A DNA stretch of 64,000 nt from Hymenochaete sp. R1 (taxonomy: Eukaryota > Basidiomycota > Agaricomycetes > Hymenochaetales > Hymenochaetaceae): assembly GCA_019400425.1 (NCBI GenBank), contig JAFREE010000045.1, positions 62,001 through 126,000 on the forward strand, read 5' to 3'. Below are positions 49,916-62,246 of this stretch, piece after piece. The position numbers were made by a program, and so were the translations under genes. How positions within the stretch are numbered: the first letter of the stretch is position 1; every line of letters starts with the position of its first letter. The notes below the pieces were generated by a model. It searched no databases. It was not told where the DNA came from and saw only the letters and a program-made list of their open reading frames with translations.

Positions 49916-52559
49916 ATGGGTTGGGAACCTCTGGACGTACCTGAAAATGGCGATGGAACTTTCACAGATCTTTCTCGGTGGCGTTTGACGGCGGACGATC
50001 TTGGTCGACATGTATGGGACTATCTTGAAGCAGATGAAGCATGTGAGGCCCGCCCTCAAACCATCTTGGACACACTCATGCTTGGTTTGCCAACTGTATC
50101 TACCTATGTTTTATTTCCCGCACTTTGTCAAGCTTACTGAAATGATGCGATAATTTCAGAATATTCCAGAGTTGGCTCGCCCGGAAAACTCTCTTGAAGC
50201 AGCTCGCAATGGTTATTCCTTTCTGCGCAACGTGCAAGCTCCTGATGGTCACTGGCCTTGCGAATACGACGGGCCTATGTTCCTTACACCCGGCTATGTC
50301 ATCGGGTCCTATGTCACTGGGATGGATATCAAGAAACCAACGCGCCTCGAGCTCATACGATATCTTTTCCGGAAAGCTCATAAAGATGACGGCGGTTGGG
50401 GGATGTGAGTGATACACAGAGTTTAATTCCACGTTACTTACAGCACGTATGGATAGACATTTCGAAGGAAAAAGCACGGTTTTTGGAACTTCTTTAAACT
50501 ACACCGCCTTGCGTCTTTTAGGTGTACGTGCAGACCATCCGGTAATGGTGAAGGCCAGAAGCACATTACATAAACTCGGTAAGTGACCTTGTCGTTTCTT
50601 TCATTACATCTTTTTTACGACTACATAATCAGGAGGAGCTGTGCGTGCGCCTCAGTGGGGTAAATTTTGGCTCTCGATCCTGAATGCTTATGATTGGGAG
50701 GGCAACAATTCTCTGCTCCCGGAGCTTTGGCTTTTCCCGGAGTGGTTGCCGGTACATCCGCACAGATGGTGGATCCACTCGCGAAACGTCTTCATCCCGA
50801 TGTCTTTCTTGTATGCCAAGCGCTTCAAGGCCCCCGAGGATGACCTCATTCTCTCCCTCCGTCAAGAGCTTTATGTCCAAAATTATTACTCTATTGACTG
50901 GCCTGCACAACGAAACAATATTTGTGAAGTTGATCTCTACGCTCCCCACTCAATTGTCCTCGATGGACTTTTTGCTCTCTTGAATGTCTACGAACCTTAC
51001 GCGATCCCTCCTGTCAGGAAGATGGCAACAGACAGACTGTACGACTTAATCGTGAAGGAAGACGAGAATACGTCGTACCAGGATCTCGGACCCGTCAATA
51101 AGATGATGAATCTCGTTGCACGATATGCCGTGGAAGGTCCCAAGTCGGATGCTTACGCCCAACACGAGTTGAAACGACGCGACTTCATGTGGCTTGGTCC
51201 AAATGGGATGAGCATGAATGGGACGAACGGTGTCCAGCTGTGGGACCTTGCTTTCATTGTTCAGGCGCTCGTTGAGAGTGGATTGGCAGAAGAAAAAGAA
51301 AACCGCGAAAGCTTATTGAAAGCTTTGCATTGGCTTGACCAATCGCAGATCCAGGAAAACCCCAAGCACTTTGAGAGTGCCTACAGGCATCGAACCAAGG
51401 GAGCATGGCCGTTCAGCACGAAAGAACAGGGATATACTGTCAGCGATTGCACTGGGGAGGGTTTGAAGGCCGTCTTATATCTGCAAGATTTACCGTGAGT
51501 GCATTGCGACCAAAATCTGTGACTAATGTTAATTTTCTACCTTAAGCTTCACCCCAAAGCTTGTTTCTAAGGAACGCATGTGCGATGCTGTCGATACCAT
51601 CATTTCGTTACAAAACAGCAGCGGGGGTTTTGCCAGCTATGAGCTCGTGAGAGGTCCGAAATGGCTTGAGTGGATCAACCCAGCAGAAGTCTTCGGTTGG
51701 TGTTTCAACGCCTTTTTCTATCGTCCCCGTATTCACTAGTTTCAGGGAGGATCATGACCGAGTATGAATATCCGGAATGTACAACATCTTCCATCACTGC
51801 TCTTGCCGTTTTCCGGAAGCACTATCCCGATTACCGGGCAGCTGACATCGAGTAAGAGCGGCATTAGTGATCCATGACTTTGTCAATCTTAAACAACCGT
51901 AGGCGAACGATCCGTAAGGCCGTGAAGTACCTACATGATTCGCAATATCCTAACGGAGGTTGGTTCGGCTCTTGGGGTATCTGCTTCACGTACGCAACTA
52001 TGTTCGCCCTTGAGAGCCTTGCTTTAGTGGGCGAGACGTATGAAACAAGCGCTCGTGTGCGCAAAGCGTGTCATTTTCTTCTTGAGCATCAAAAGGAGGA
52101 CGGAGGCTGGGGAGAGAGCTACGAGGTTCGTAAAATCAACCACTATGACTGGACTGAATATTCTCTGACCAGAGTACGGCAGGCGTGCGCGATTGAGGAG
52201 TGGGTCGACCACGAGCAAACTCAAGTGGTCATGACGGCTTGGGCAGCATTAGCCCTTATGTACGGTCATTACCCGAAGCCCGAACCAATAGAGAAAGCAG
52301 TCCAAATGGTCATGTTGAGGCAACAGCCGGTATGCCACAGGTTCTATTAATTTACAATATGAGCGTTCTGAATCGACCATATCAGGATGGATCATGGGCT
52401 CAAGAAGCTATTGAAGGCATGTTCAACAAGACGTGCGCAATTGTATACCCAAACTTCAAATTCACCTTCACGACCTGGATGCTTGGCCGAGCATATCGTT
52501 ATTTAGAGAAGCTTAGACTAGAGCAGGTCCAGAATTTTTCCAATGGCAAGGCGCATTAG
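49916..52559 (+). CDS. ERG7: Lanosterol synthase (2,3-oxidosqualene cyclase, Erg7), spliced
   Basis: ER/lipid-particle enzyme that cyclises 2,3-oxidosqualene to lanosterol in ergosterol synthesis. The N-terminus has [20 protein letters not shown]. Several QW repeats are visible, such as [12 protein letters not shown] (50240), KDDGGWG (50383), [10 protein letters not shown] (51617), [11 protein letters not shown] (51947) and [10 protein letters not shown] (52095), plus QPDGSWAQE across the last intron. The catalytic-acid motif reads DCTGE (Asp codon 51445) rather than the usual [18 protein letters not shown] and [11 protein letters not shown] blocks are conserved. Six or seven introns are present. 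One at 52126-52182 (57 nt, GTTCGT donor) is in frame without a stop, but removing it restores [19 protein letters not shown] as in other cyclases. The start ATG 49916 fits the family N-terminus. Total is about 730 aa. Confidence 0.95.
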
Positions 52560-52735
52560 TTCTTGTTTAGTTCTACAACATCATTATTTAATATTATGGG
52601 AAGGTGGAAGGACTCCTTTTTGCTTCTGACATACTTAATTCTGTATCCGGTACCGGTCGTGAGTCGTTCGATCTCCGCTGATCGAATGCAGACGTTGTGC
52701 GACTCCCTAACGCGTTCAAGTTCTTGAGCAACGAA

Positions 52736-53726
52736 ATGCCACGACCTCCTGCACCCAGCCTACCCCGTTCAACCTCACCTTACCTTTCTTTTACCAAACC
52801 ACTGACATCACGTTCTTTATCTTTGATTAAAAGCGGTTTGTTACGTGCTTCCCATGAATCGCCAATATCCTCGGCGGATGCACAGGAACCCGCTGCCGCT
52901 ATTTTGATCCCGTTAGCAAACGTCAACGAAAAGCCAGGTGTGCTGCTTACGGTTCGAGGTCAGACGAGAACTCATGCGGGCGAGGTCAGGTGAGGCTAGC
53001 GCTGTCTTGCTGGCTTTGTTGGGACGGGTTGTTAACGAGATGTCATTTGCCCTTGATTAAGCTTTCCGGGAGGTAGAGTGGAAAAGGTCAGCACTGCACT
53101 CCTCGGTGACCTCATAAGCTGAGGTTCCGGGATCCCAGATTGACCATATTTCATTTAGGAAGACGATTCATATCTTCAAACGGCTCTACGCGAATCGAAT
53201 GAAGAGATTGCTCTCCACCAAAGTCAAGTGAAAGTATTGGGAGTCGTCGGCCCACCACAGCTATCTATGGGTCAATTACGTGTCTGGCCATTCGTTGTAA
53301 GCTATTGTTTGCAATTAGATGCTACTTTCATTAAAGTAGATACAGGGATTTGTTCACGGCCCATTCAGCAGCAGCCTAGAAACGCACGATACCCTGGACA
53401 AGCCGCTTCCGTCCCTTCCAATGTCAACGCTCCACCCCGCATCGCCTGAAGTTGCACACGTATTCCATCTCCCATTCCAGGACATTGTTTCACCCGAGCG
53501 AGTACGACCACATCTTTTTCGTGGGGTCACTCCATATTGGGTGGTGGACGTAACAGACATTGTAACGGACACGGCAGCTGCCAATGGCACGGCTGTGCGT
53601 TGGGCACCCGAAACCGGCGTGGATGAGATCATGATGGGGGGAGAAAGGCATGGGAGGCTCGAAGTATGGGGTCTGACTGGCTGGTACCTTAATGTGTTGA
53701 TGAGAGCACTGGGAGCGTATGAATAG
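52736..53726 (+). CDS. PCD1: Nudix hydrolase, coenzyme A diphosphatase type (Pcd1/NUDT7-8), spliced
   Basis: Cleaves CoA and its oxidised forms, usually in peroxisomes. The N-terminus contains AAAILIPLANVNEKPGVLLT and GQTRTHAGEVR, where the PL...R(T)H.GE..FPGG layout is typical of the CoA-pyrophosphatase branch. The Nudix box is spread over two short introns: FPGGRVEK, then EDDSYLQTALRESNEEIALH (53159-53220), with REsxEE intact. QVKVLGVVGPPQLS and GVTPYWVVDV follow. The C-terminal RLEVWGLTGWYLNVLMRAL is the helix typical of Pcd1-like proteins. No clear C-terminal peroxisomal SKL is present (it ends GAYE). ATG 52736 is the first in-frame ATG of the open frame. The gene is convergent with VMA12, 75 bp apart at the stops. 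Confidence 0.88.
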
Positions 53727-53801
53727 AGATGGCGTTAAGGAACTCCAGGAAGCCTGAACTAACGTGTACACGCCCCACCAGGCGCCTAAGGGAGGTTGGC
53801 C

Positions 53802-54565
53802 TTATGCAGAACTTGTGACATTGCGACCGGGTCTCCGCCGAAGCTGAGTATTTTCATCGTCCTCGACGCGATTGTTCAATTGCACAGGTACGGTGGGTTG
53901 CCCGTCAACGCCGTCTAATTTCTTCTGTCCCACTGCTTTCCAATGAAGCTTCGAGCCCTCGCCACCTTTTCGTCCCGTGTCAGATACACGGGCTTGCCAG
54001 ATCATGAACAGAACTGTCTCCGCCACACCGACGATTGCCGCCATCATGAGCGCCAGAAGAACTTTCTATGAAACCGAAGTATGTTATGAGTTACACGTGG
54101 TTCATAGCCATGCTCTTAACAAAACCGTACCCATTCATCTCTCCACCCCGATTTGTCTGCCGCCCACCAGCCCGCAACGCCCGAGCATATGACACTTAGC
54201 AACCCATTCAGGACCATCACTAATGCCTTTTTGTCGTCCCGCGAGCGTCTGGCTTCTTTCATAGAAGCGTCGTCAGAATTTGTCGAGTTTGGGGCAAGCT
54301 TGGCTGATGGGGTAGTACGGGTGCCTGCAAGCAATGTGATCATATTATCATAGCTTCGAGGTTCAAGCCTCCTTGATTTGAGCGCACTATGCCCTGCGTC
54401 TGATCTTGCCCAGCGAGAAATTTGGTAAAGAATGGATGTGTGAATCTCAAGTCCGTGGAGCTCTGCGGCAAGCTTTTCGCATAACTCCTTTGGTAATACG
54501 GAGAGTAAAGGCAAGAGAGTTTGAGCCAAATGGCTTTCGAGGGATACAGTGGTGTCAGAAGACAT
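53802..54565 (-). CDS. VMA12: V-ATPase assembly factor Vma12/TMEM199, spliced
   Basis: ER membrane protein needed to assemble the V0 sector of the vacuolar proton ATPase. From the start at 54565 the product has a helical N-terminal region (LLPLLSVLPKELCEKLAAEL). The YDNMITLLAGTR segment (LLxGT is a conserved family spot, near 54310) and the KEARRSRDD loop follow. Two membrane helices are seen, ALVMVLNGLLSVICSGVAGW (54180-54240) and, after one intron at about 54067-54131, VLLALMMAAIVGVAETVLFM (53990-54055). A charged cytosolic tail ends at 53802. Domain order and size of about 230 aa agree with Vma12. It is divergent from the condensin gene (266 bp between starts). Confidence 0.85.
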
Positions 54566-54831
54566 GGCAGGAAGTGAAAACGATGCGTAAAGCCGACGAA
54601 AGACCGTTGGGAAGTAGTTGGTTGCTCTTTCTGACTTTTGGTAAACCGATCGTCACTCGGCTATCGATGGTCAACTTCTGTTTTGGGCTGCTCGTCACAG
54701 TTCTTATAATATTACTGTCATGTGACTGCGCGTCCTGTCACACGTAACGCGTTGGTTGGTTGAAACCAGTGACGCCGTGTCTTCTCCTGTTTCTTCAAAT
54801 CGCACTTGGCCCCCGCTTTCCTAGGCTCGCT
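54566..54831. promoter_or_regulatory. Divergent promoter region VMA12 / BRN1 with ACGCGT box
   Basis: 266 bp between opposite starts. ACGCGT occurs at 54747-54752, 80 bp before the condensin ATG. A role in cell-cycle control is inferred only from the motif and its neighbour. Confidence 0.4.
54747..54752. promoter_or_regulatory. ACGCGT (MCB-like) box before condensin BRN1
   Basis: Exact hexamer 80 bp before the BRN1 start, inside the divergent VMA12/BRN1 spacer. Confidence 0.3.
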
Positions 54832-57807
54832 ATGGCAAGATTAACTCGACCTCGCGTCCAGCAATCTCTATATGCCGACTCAGACTCTGAGCCAGATGAA
54901 AATTCGGAAGGCGAGGCCACGCCTCGTGCCAAACGAACCGCAAAGGCCAAAGGCAAGAAGCGCGTCTCGGACGTCTATCAACCGGGTGAAGGGAACAGTA
55001 GCCCGCGACAGCGCATCCCGTTCCAAGCAGTGAATATAAATGATGATGAAGCGGAAAAGCGTAAACGTAGGAGGAGTGCCAAACATGCCGCAGCGATGGC
55101 CCTTGTCGACACCGTAGACAGCAATGGAAATGCAGTCCCGGGTCCGTCGAATCAGGATGGAGACACGCCTCGGGCAAATCGTCATTTGAAGCAGAAACAA
55201 CAGCTGCTAGCTGTAGCAGATGCTCCGATAATCAATGTGCCTCGCGACGTTATGAGCTCGAATTTCGAAGAGTGGATGAAGATGGCGACCGACAACGTAA
55301 GTTTATCATATTCTCGTTTGCACCCTGAAGCGCTAACCATTTTGAAGAAAATTAACGCGACAAACTCGTGGAACTTCGCGCTGATTGACTATTTCCATGA
55401 CATGTCTTTGCTGAGGAACAACGTCGACAACTCAATCAACTTTCAAAAGGCGTCTTGCACTCTCGATGGTTGTGTGAAGATTTGGACAAGCAGGGTTGAC
55501 AGTGTTGGCACAGAAACCGGAAAGCTTCTGAGCAATCTTGCAAATGAGGGGAAAATTAGTCCGGAGGACGAGGATGACTCGGACAATCCCGATTCAAATG
55601 ACCAGACGCAACGAAAGCGAGCAACGAAAGCTCATCGAGCTGAATCGACTCTCGCCAAGAATCCTACCCAGCTTCGGAGCAAGAAACTGGATCTTGAGTT
55701 CAGCGTGGATCCATTGTTCAAGAAAACTTGTGCGGATTTCGATGAAGGCGGTGCTCATGGCCTGTTGCTCAATCATTTGAGTCTGGGTGTTGGTAGTGAA
55801 GGCAGTATGCGTGTCATCTTTGATGCCAGTGACTCGATGGGTAAAGGAAAAATGGATGAGGATGAGCCGGACGACGTGGAACCTGTGGATATCATCGATA
55901 TAAGCCACATACGCAGTACGTCCATAGGATCATATGTGCTTGACTATTTACTCACTCGGGCACCAAAGATGAATTCATACCCGAACTCTCTGTTCTTGAA
56001 GATAAGGCAATTGCGCACTCCTTAGAAAATTTTTCATTCACCAAAGATACGATGGCATTCAATGCCTCTAACTTTTTGGGAAGTCTCGATGATGGTGGCG
56101 ACGATGACGATGACTTTGGTGCAGCGTTTGGTGGTGAACCTGGCAGGCCAATGGATGTGGATGGTGACTTTGGTGCCGGCGGCAACGATGGCGCTGATGT
56201 TCAAGATTTCTTCGCTGGCGATCAAGGTGTTGGCGATGAGTTTGGCGGCGCAGACTTCAATGCAGGTCAGGAAGAATTCAGCCCTGTTGGCGATGATGTT
56301 GGTGAGGTAGACGAGAATGGCGAGCCTACTCAGGGCGCTCGAACAGGCGGCTTTGAGCCATTTGATCCCAAGCGCGCTCCTAACGAACGAGACTTGCTCC
56401 TGGCGATGACCGAGCCCGGAGCCAATGGCAGTTCTCTTGATTATTTTGATCAGACCTTCCTGAAGAATTGGGCCGGCCCTGAACACTGGAAACTACGGAA
56501 GATTATTCGCCGCCGTAAGTACCTGAAATCCTGCGCGGTTTAATCTAAACTGTCGTTATTCTAGCGGTAGCGGATGCTGATGGATCATCGAATAAACCCA
56601 AGCCACGGGAGAAAAAAGAACCATTCAAGATTGATTTCCTTACGCCTCCAACTAAAACTTTGAAGGAAGCTTCCAAAGAGATCTTCGCGCCAGTTGGTCG
56701 AGGAGGCTCTATCACATTACCTCAGTTCAAGAAGAAGGGCCGTAAAGGGAAAGGGAAAGGCAAGCGAAGTGAACAGACGCTTCCAGACGACATGCATTTC
56801 TCAAGCAGGCAATTAATAACATTGTTCCTCAAGCCGAAGTTTGCAGTGCGTTTTCTTAACTTCTTGAAATGTGTTACTTTCTTCACCTTTTCTTGAAGCT
56901 CAAAATGCGCGGGAATCGTGCTCGTATCAATGCAAGTGACGGTGAGGTTGACGAAAATTTCTGGGCTCAGGCTGCAGCCGAACAGGCGGCTGGCCGTCAT
57001 GGAGAAGACGGGGAAGAAAGTGAGTTTATACTAGATGATTCGTGGTTCAGTTTTTATAAAAATATTTCAGCTGCGAATGGTGGTGCAATTCCGTTCAACA
57101 CTCAGTTCTTTCATGACGACTACGACGATGGACCCGGTTTTGACGATATCTATGACGGAGATGCGGATGGCCTGCCAAGCGCTGCGGCTATGGGTGCAGA
57201 TGCTGAAAATGGTGATCGAGACTTGCTGGCTGAAACACAGGGCGTGTCGCGTCGTGTGCGACCAGAAACTGTAAACTACGCACGCCGTGCGAAGCGGGTC
57301 GACGTTCGCAAACTAAAGGATAACATTTGGAAAGGCCTTGACATTGTTGTTCCTCCGGATCAAATCACCGAGGAAAGGGATGACGTGCTCATGGTAAGAC
57401 AGAAATTGCGACTCAACCGTTCTCACTGACTTAGATAATACTGGCCAGGATGGTGACGGTGATCGGTCTCCGACGGATCCAGAAGAGGCCCATGTATTTT
57501 CCGAAGTCATCACTGGCCTTCAAGGTTCTTATCCTAAGGATAAGTTATCCGACATCAGCACGAGCTTCTGCTTTATCTGTCTTCTTCATCTTGCAAATGA
57601 GCGGGGTCTGAAACTCGAAGTCGGTGAAGAAGACGACGGTGTGCAACCGCAAAATATGGTGGTGGAGGAAATGTCGGAAGAAGCGCGCGTTGGAAATTTA
57701 TGGGGACTTAAGGTTTGTTTTCCTTTTTCCCGATATTGGATCCTGCAACCTGACAAGAACATGATCAATAGGTCTTCAGAGATCCAAATGCTGTTCCTGC
57801 TGCATAG
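54832..57807 (+). CDS. BRN1: Condensin subunit 2 (kleisin CAP-H/Barren/Brn1), spliced
   Basis: Kleisin subunit that bridges the SMC heads of condensin and is required for mitotic chromosome compaction. The N-terminal kleisin block is clear: NFEEWMKMATDN, then NSWNFALIDYFHDMSLLRNN and INFQKASCTLDGCVKIWTSR (55258-55500). KLDLEFSVDPLFKKTCADFD follows near 55687. The middle is acidic. Near 56640 KEASKEIFAPVGRGGSITLP marks the next conserved block, then LPDDMHFSSRQLITLFLKPK. The C-terminal winged helix region is in VDVRKLKDNIWKGLD (57298) and ISTSFCFICLLHLANERGLK (57555-57615), ending LWGLKVFRDPNAVPAA. About seven introns are removed. Many Lys-rich nuclear signals are present at the N-terminus. 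ATG 54832 is the first in-frame ATG. Confidence 0.95.
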
Positions 57808-58155
57808 AATGCATACCAGCTAGTATTCGTACATTTCACAATTCCAACATGGACACAACATCAGGGTCAGTATATTAGATCAGATCATGGCTATTCACAA
57901 CTTGTATATGTGTAATTTTGTGGACATGGTCTTGGCCTATTTCTATTCTTGTTTCATTCGCCTTCAATTTGTAGCTCTGCTCTGCTTTATAAAGCTTATT
58001 ATGCTTGATTATTGCACATTAGTATTAATATCGTGATCAGCCTTCGTAAGAGTGACTCAGTAAGACGCGTGCGGACGACGATGACGCGCCGCACAACGGC
58101 CAACAAAAGCTTGCTTGCTGACTGTCATCATGAACATCTGAATGCACTCAATAAC
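57808..58155. other. Intergenic between BRN1 and the RING gene
   Basis: AT-rich 3' flank, then ACGCGT at 58065-58070, 86 bp upstream of the next ATG. No gene is seen. Confidence 0.35.
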
Positions 58156-60244
58156 ATGTCAACTTTCTATCACATTCGCATCCGCATAAACAAACGACGC
58201 GAAATCTTAGGAAAGGAAGTGACAAGCAGGTCTTCTGTATCCATTCCGACGTCATTCTTCGACAGACTCCCAAAGCATACACCTTCTCCCATTAGCAAAC
58301 GCAGAGATACATTACCCATAGGCAGGAAGAGAGACTACAGATTCGGACCCATCGTCGTCGATTGGATCGACTTCTTTGTCATGGATGGGCGTGATCTAGG
58401 TTCTAGTTCGCAGCCTGCTACTACCACATCGAAAGATCCAACTCAAACGAAGGAATGGGGTACAACGTTCACTTAGGCTATATTTATCGTGACTTACGAA
58501 TTCTTACAGGTACCCCAGCCGCAATTTTTGTACCCGTACTCCCACAAGAATCTGGGACGACGAACCTCCCGGAAGGCGTGGTGCACATATTTCGTGAACG
58601 TTCCCACCAAGAACAACGGACCACCTCTCCGTCTACGTCTTCTGGTGTTGTCCGATCTTCCGGATCTACTACAACCTCGAACGTATCTGCGACGAAGATA
58701 CTTGACTTCACCATCATCGCCGTATTAGCTGTGCCTCCATGGATGGCTCCTTCTGACTTCCTTGCGTTCGTTTCGCCTGCTGTGGAGGGAATGAAGCACC
58801 TTCGCCTTATTCGTGATGTACAACCGAATCGGACGATGGTTGTTATCCAGTTCAGAGACGAAGGTAGCGCGACGGAATTTGTGGAGGCCTTCAACGGAAA
58901 GCAGTTCAACTCAATAGAGGTATTTCGTTCTATGTCTCTTTCGATATAAACCTGCACCAACCTTTGATTGTGATTCCAGCCAGAAACGTGCAATGTTGTC
59001 CGCGTGAAATCCGTTGAAATCGATCTGCAAGACCCGGTCTCAATGGCCATGGGTAGAAACTTTGTAAACCCTCCGTTAAGCTATGAACTGCCTACTTGTC
59101 CAGTCTGCCTGGACCGAATGGACACTTCGGTCACCGGTCTGATCACGGTTCCGTGCTCCCACACATTTCATTGCATGTGCCTTAGTAAATGGGGAGACAG
59201 TCGGTGAGTCATGGAGTCAAGTAAATTTTATCATGCGGATCTCTGAAAGAACAGTCTCTCTTCAGGTGCCCCGTTTGCCGATATTCGCAACTCACACTCG
59301 CAGCCCCGCCTCCTCAAGGCTCGTCGAATGCCATGTTCTCTCCCCCACCGGAAGGATCACGTCTTGCTTCCTGTGTCGATTGTAACTCAAATTACAATCT
59401 CTGGATCTGCCTCATATGTGGTAATGTGGGATGTGGTAGACAAGGACGTGCGCATGCTAAAGGCCATTACGACCTAACTACACATCAATACGCAATGGAC
59501 CTACAGACGCAGCGTGTATGGGACTATCAAGGCGACAACTACGTCCACCGACTTATCCAGAACAAAGCGGACGGAAAGCTTGTGGAACTTCCATCTGCGG
59601 TCCCCGGGATCGAAGAAGGGAGGAATCGCACGGGTCAGGGTGGGCCTGGAGATGACGATAATCTCAAGGCAGAGAAGATGGAGATTTTGGCGATGCAATA
59701 TTCCCAAATACTGCAACGATCAATGGAGGAACAGAGACTTGTGTATGATGAACAGACGAAGGATCTGCGCAGACGCCTAGATGACGCACAGCGGAAGCTA
59801 GAAATCATTGGGAACGATACTGAGGGTAAAATTGAGGACATGCGAGAGGAACTGTGTAAGTATAAGAAAGATGCGGAGGAGAGGTATGCGCTCTTGGAAA
59901 GAGATAAAGTCAAGGCGGAGAAGAGGACAGAGAAGATGTCAGACGTAGCTCGAAAACTAGAGAAAGATTTGCGCGAAGAGCGATCAGTGAGCGAGGGTCT
60001 GCTAAAGAACCTCGCAGTCTCGAAGGGGAAGATTGAAACTGTAGAAAAGGAGAAGAACGACTTGTCTTCGAGGGTGTCGGATCTCGAGGAACAGATGCGA
60101 GACTTGATGTTCTTCCTTGAAGCCAGAGAGAAGATTGAGCAGGAAGGCGACCCGGCATCGGAAGCAGCAGGTGGGTCCATCGAGCTTCCTCAAGCACATA
60201 CCAGCAGGGCGGGAGCAGGTAATAGGCGGAAGAAGAAACGGTGA
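58156..60244 (+). CDS. ETP1: BRAP2/Etp1-type RING-H2 and UBP zinc-finger protein, spliced
   Basis: Probable cytosolic E3 ubiquitin ligase of the BRAP2 (IMP)/Etp1 group. The N-terminus (MSTFYHIRIRINKRREILG) leads to an RRM-like BRAP2 domain (TIIAVLAVPPWMAPSDFLAF, RTMVVIQFRDEGSATEFVEA, 58708-58895). A RING-H2 finger follows: CPVCLDRMDTSV ... CSHTFHCMCLSKW, with the second CPVC after an intron (59097-59280). The UBP zinc finger is CVDCNSNYNLWICLICGNVG through HAKGHYDLTTHQYAMDL (59364-59500), used to bind ubiquitin C-termini. A long coiled coil (59670-60140, KTEKMSDVARKLEKDLREE style) and a basic tail RRKKKR close the protein. In yeast Etp1 functions in ethanol tolerance; that specific role is not shown here. 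Convergent with ARP9 (167 bp). Confidence 0.95.
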
Positions 60245-60411
60245 CGGTTACAATACTGCAGATGCATTACATAGGTAAACACAATAAATAACGAGTCTCC
60301 CAAAAGCATTTACAAGAGACATGCAGCCATCTCTAAGATCACTCGTGGGCCTTTTGAGCCGTAGTCGGCTTTTGAAACGAAGTTTTTCCCGCCGGGGTCA
60401 GAGAAGATTAA

Positions 60412-61971
60412 CTAGCGGGTTTTCAGTTTCATAAATGATATTGCTTTGTCCAAAACATCACGTACCTTTGCAACAATGCTAGCGCCGAGGAAGGATGCGT
60501 ACTTGTCTCCTTGTTCTCTGTATTCTGCAAAGTATTCCGGGATTCGCAGTACCCGAACATTCTTGGGCTGAGCGTCGTTCGGTGCATCGGGATTTCCCAG
60601 GAGGAAATTTGATAGTTTCGACTTCAACGTGCTTGCGATACCTTATGGCATGTCCGTCAGCGAAGGTTCAGTTGATACATCAAAAGGCTAACTCGCTCAC
60701 CTTTGATAGCAATAGTGCAATCACCAGTCACGAGTAAACCATCCCAGATCAATATCCGGGCATCCAGGTCTGCCTTCGCAACAGCCTGCCCACAAGCATC
60801 CTGCAACGACATCAAGCTTCCCCCACCCCAAACTTTCTGCTCGAATCCCTCCAAACTACCCAACAATTTCGGATCGAACAGCGGATCCAAGAATCGATGT
60901 CTTTCCCTCCCGACCGTGACCTGTTTCCCTTCGTATTCGAGCGTGATGAGATCCAGCGCCTCCACCTCGCGCGCGCGAGCCTGTTCCGCCGCCGTTGACT
61001 TCGCGTTGGACCGTTTTTTCTGGTTTGCCTCGATGACGGATTTCTCCTTTCCTGCGACGAGCACGGCGGCAATGTTCGTTACCCCTTCCTCTTCCACTAC
61101 GCCCACCTCCGCCTCCCCAAGTTTGACGTGTCCCTCCGTCCATATCACCCTCGCCAGTGCCAATAAATGCGCCTTAACCTGCTCTTCTCCAAGTGTCATT
61201 GTCGACTCCTCTTCCTCTTCATCCTCTGATGTTGTCGTCGTTGAAAGCACCTTCACCACTCCTTCGTTCGCACCCAGCAACTTCGCCAAGTACCTCTCAC
61301 AATCATTGATGCCCACCGGCACGTTCTCCACGCAATTATGTATTACCCCACACTCATAGACGGGTGATACGTCCGTCCGCTCCCAACCAATCTCAACCAC
61401 GAGCCCATTGAGCGCATTCGCAGCATACAGTTGTGCGAGGGGCCGTTCGAGGGTACTAAGAGCGGCGACATTAAAGCGCTCGAAGAAGAGTTGGCAGATA
61501 TGCTCGTAGGAGGAGCGCGGTAGGCCGTGAGGGAACGTGAGGAGGATGGGGGACTCCATTTGCTTGCGCTTGAGTTGGAGACGGTCGAAGAGGACGTATT
61601 TCCTTCATTTATATTCGGGAGACGTTCCCAGGTCAGTTGATTGGGAAAGCGACGTGAGTTTTGGAGGAGACTCACCATATAGCCTCAGCCGCCTTGTAAT
61701 CCTTAATTTCATTATTTGCAAAAGGCCATGACACAGAGAGGTCCTCCCCGGCATCTAACGCCTCTTTGAGCTTATGCCCTACGAGATAATCGTTTACGTG
61801 CACCTCCGAACTCGAGCTCGACTCAGCAAGTCGCCGTAGGCCGACGCGCGCTTCGACTTCAACGGAAGGGAGCTTGAGGAGCTCCGCGAGTCCTAGGATG
61901 GCGCGTACATGCGTTGTCCCTGTTTCGATGATGACAACGGTCGAGTCGCGGAAGGCAATGTTGCCGCTCAT
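60412..61971 (-). CDS. ARP9: Actin-related protein Arp9 (SWI/SNF-RSC subunit), spliced
   Basis: Nuclear actin-like subunit of chromatin remodelling complexes. From ATG 61971 the product reads MSGNIAFRDSTVVIIETGTT and HVRAILGLAELLKLPSVEV. After an intron ending near 61611 it continues KYVLFDRLQLKRKQMESPIL, LTFPHGLPRSSYEHICQLFF and ERFNVAALSTLERPLAQLYA. VVEIGWERTDVSPVYECGV follows (61370-61420), the degenerate nucleotide-pocket region. The C-terminal exon has VRVLRIPEYFAEYREQG and ASFLGASIVAKV (60470-60560), the actin-type SILGGSI region in changed form. The insertion with acidic repeat SEDEEEEEST is typical of divergent ARPs. Loss of canonical ATP-binding residues is expected for Arp9. A CACGTG palindrome sits about 110 bp upstream. 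Confidence 0.85.
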
Positions 61972-62246
61972 GCTCAAAATACAGGTGGAAGAAATGTCCG
62001 AAGGAAAGCACCAGCAAGCCTGAGGCGCGAAGTCCGAGTCGCTGAAGTTCTGAACTTCACTTCAGTCGCGTCGAATTTTCACGTGACCATTTTTTGAAAT
62101 TAAAATTCCGTCGCTTTCTGATCTATCCTTATTACATTAATTCATCCAAAGTTCCATGGTATTTATACAAAGTATTGTTACGAGAAGGCAGAAAGGTCTT
62201 CGGTGAAGATGAATACCAGATGTCAATAAAAGTGAACCCAATATGT

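Noticed and set aside
49916..53726. Terpenoid biosynthetic cluster around the cyclase
   Set aside because: The cyclase is an ordinary Erg7-type enzyme; neighbours (Nudix, VMA12, condensin) are housekeeping and no P450 or transporter is present.
60703..61359. Plus-strand open frame of about 218 codons
   Set aside because: Antisense of ARP9, rich in Ser and Thr as expected from the complementary strand.
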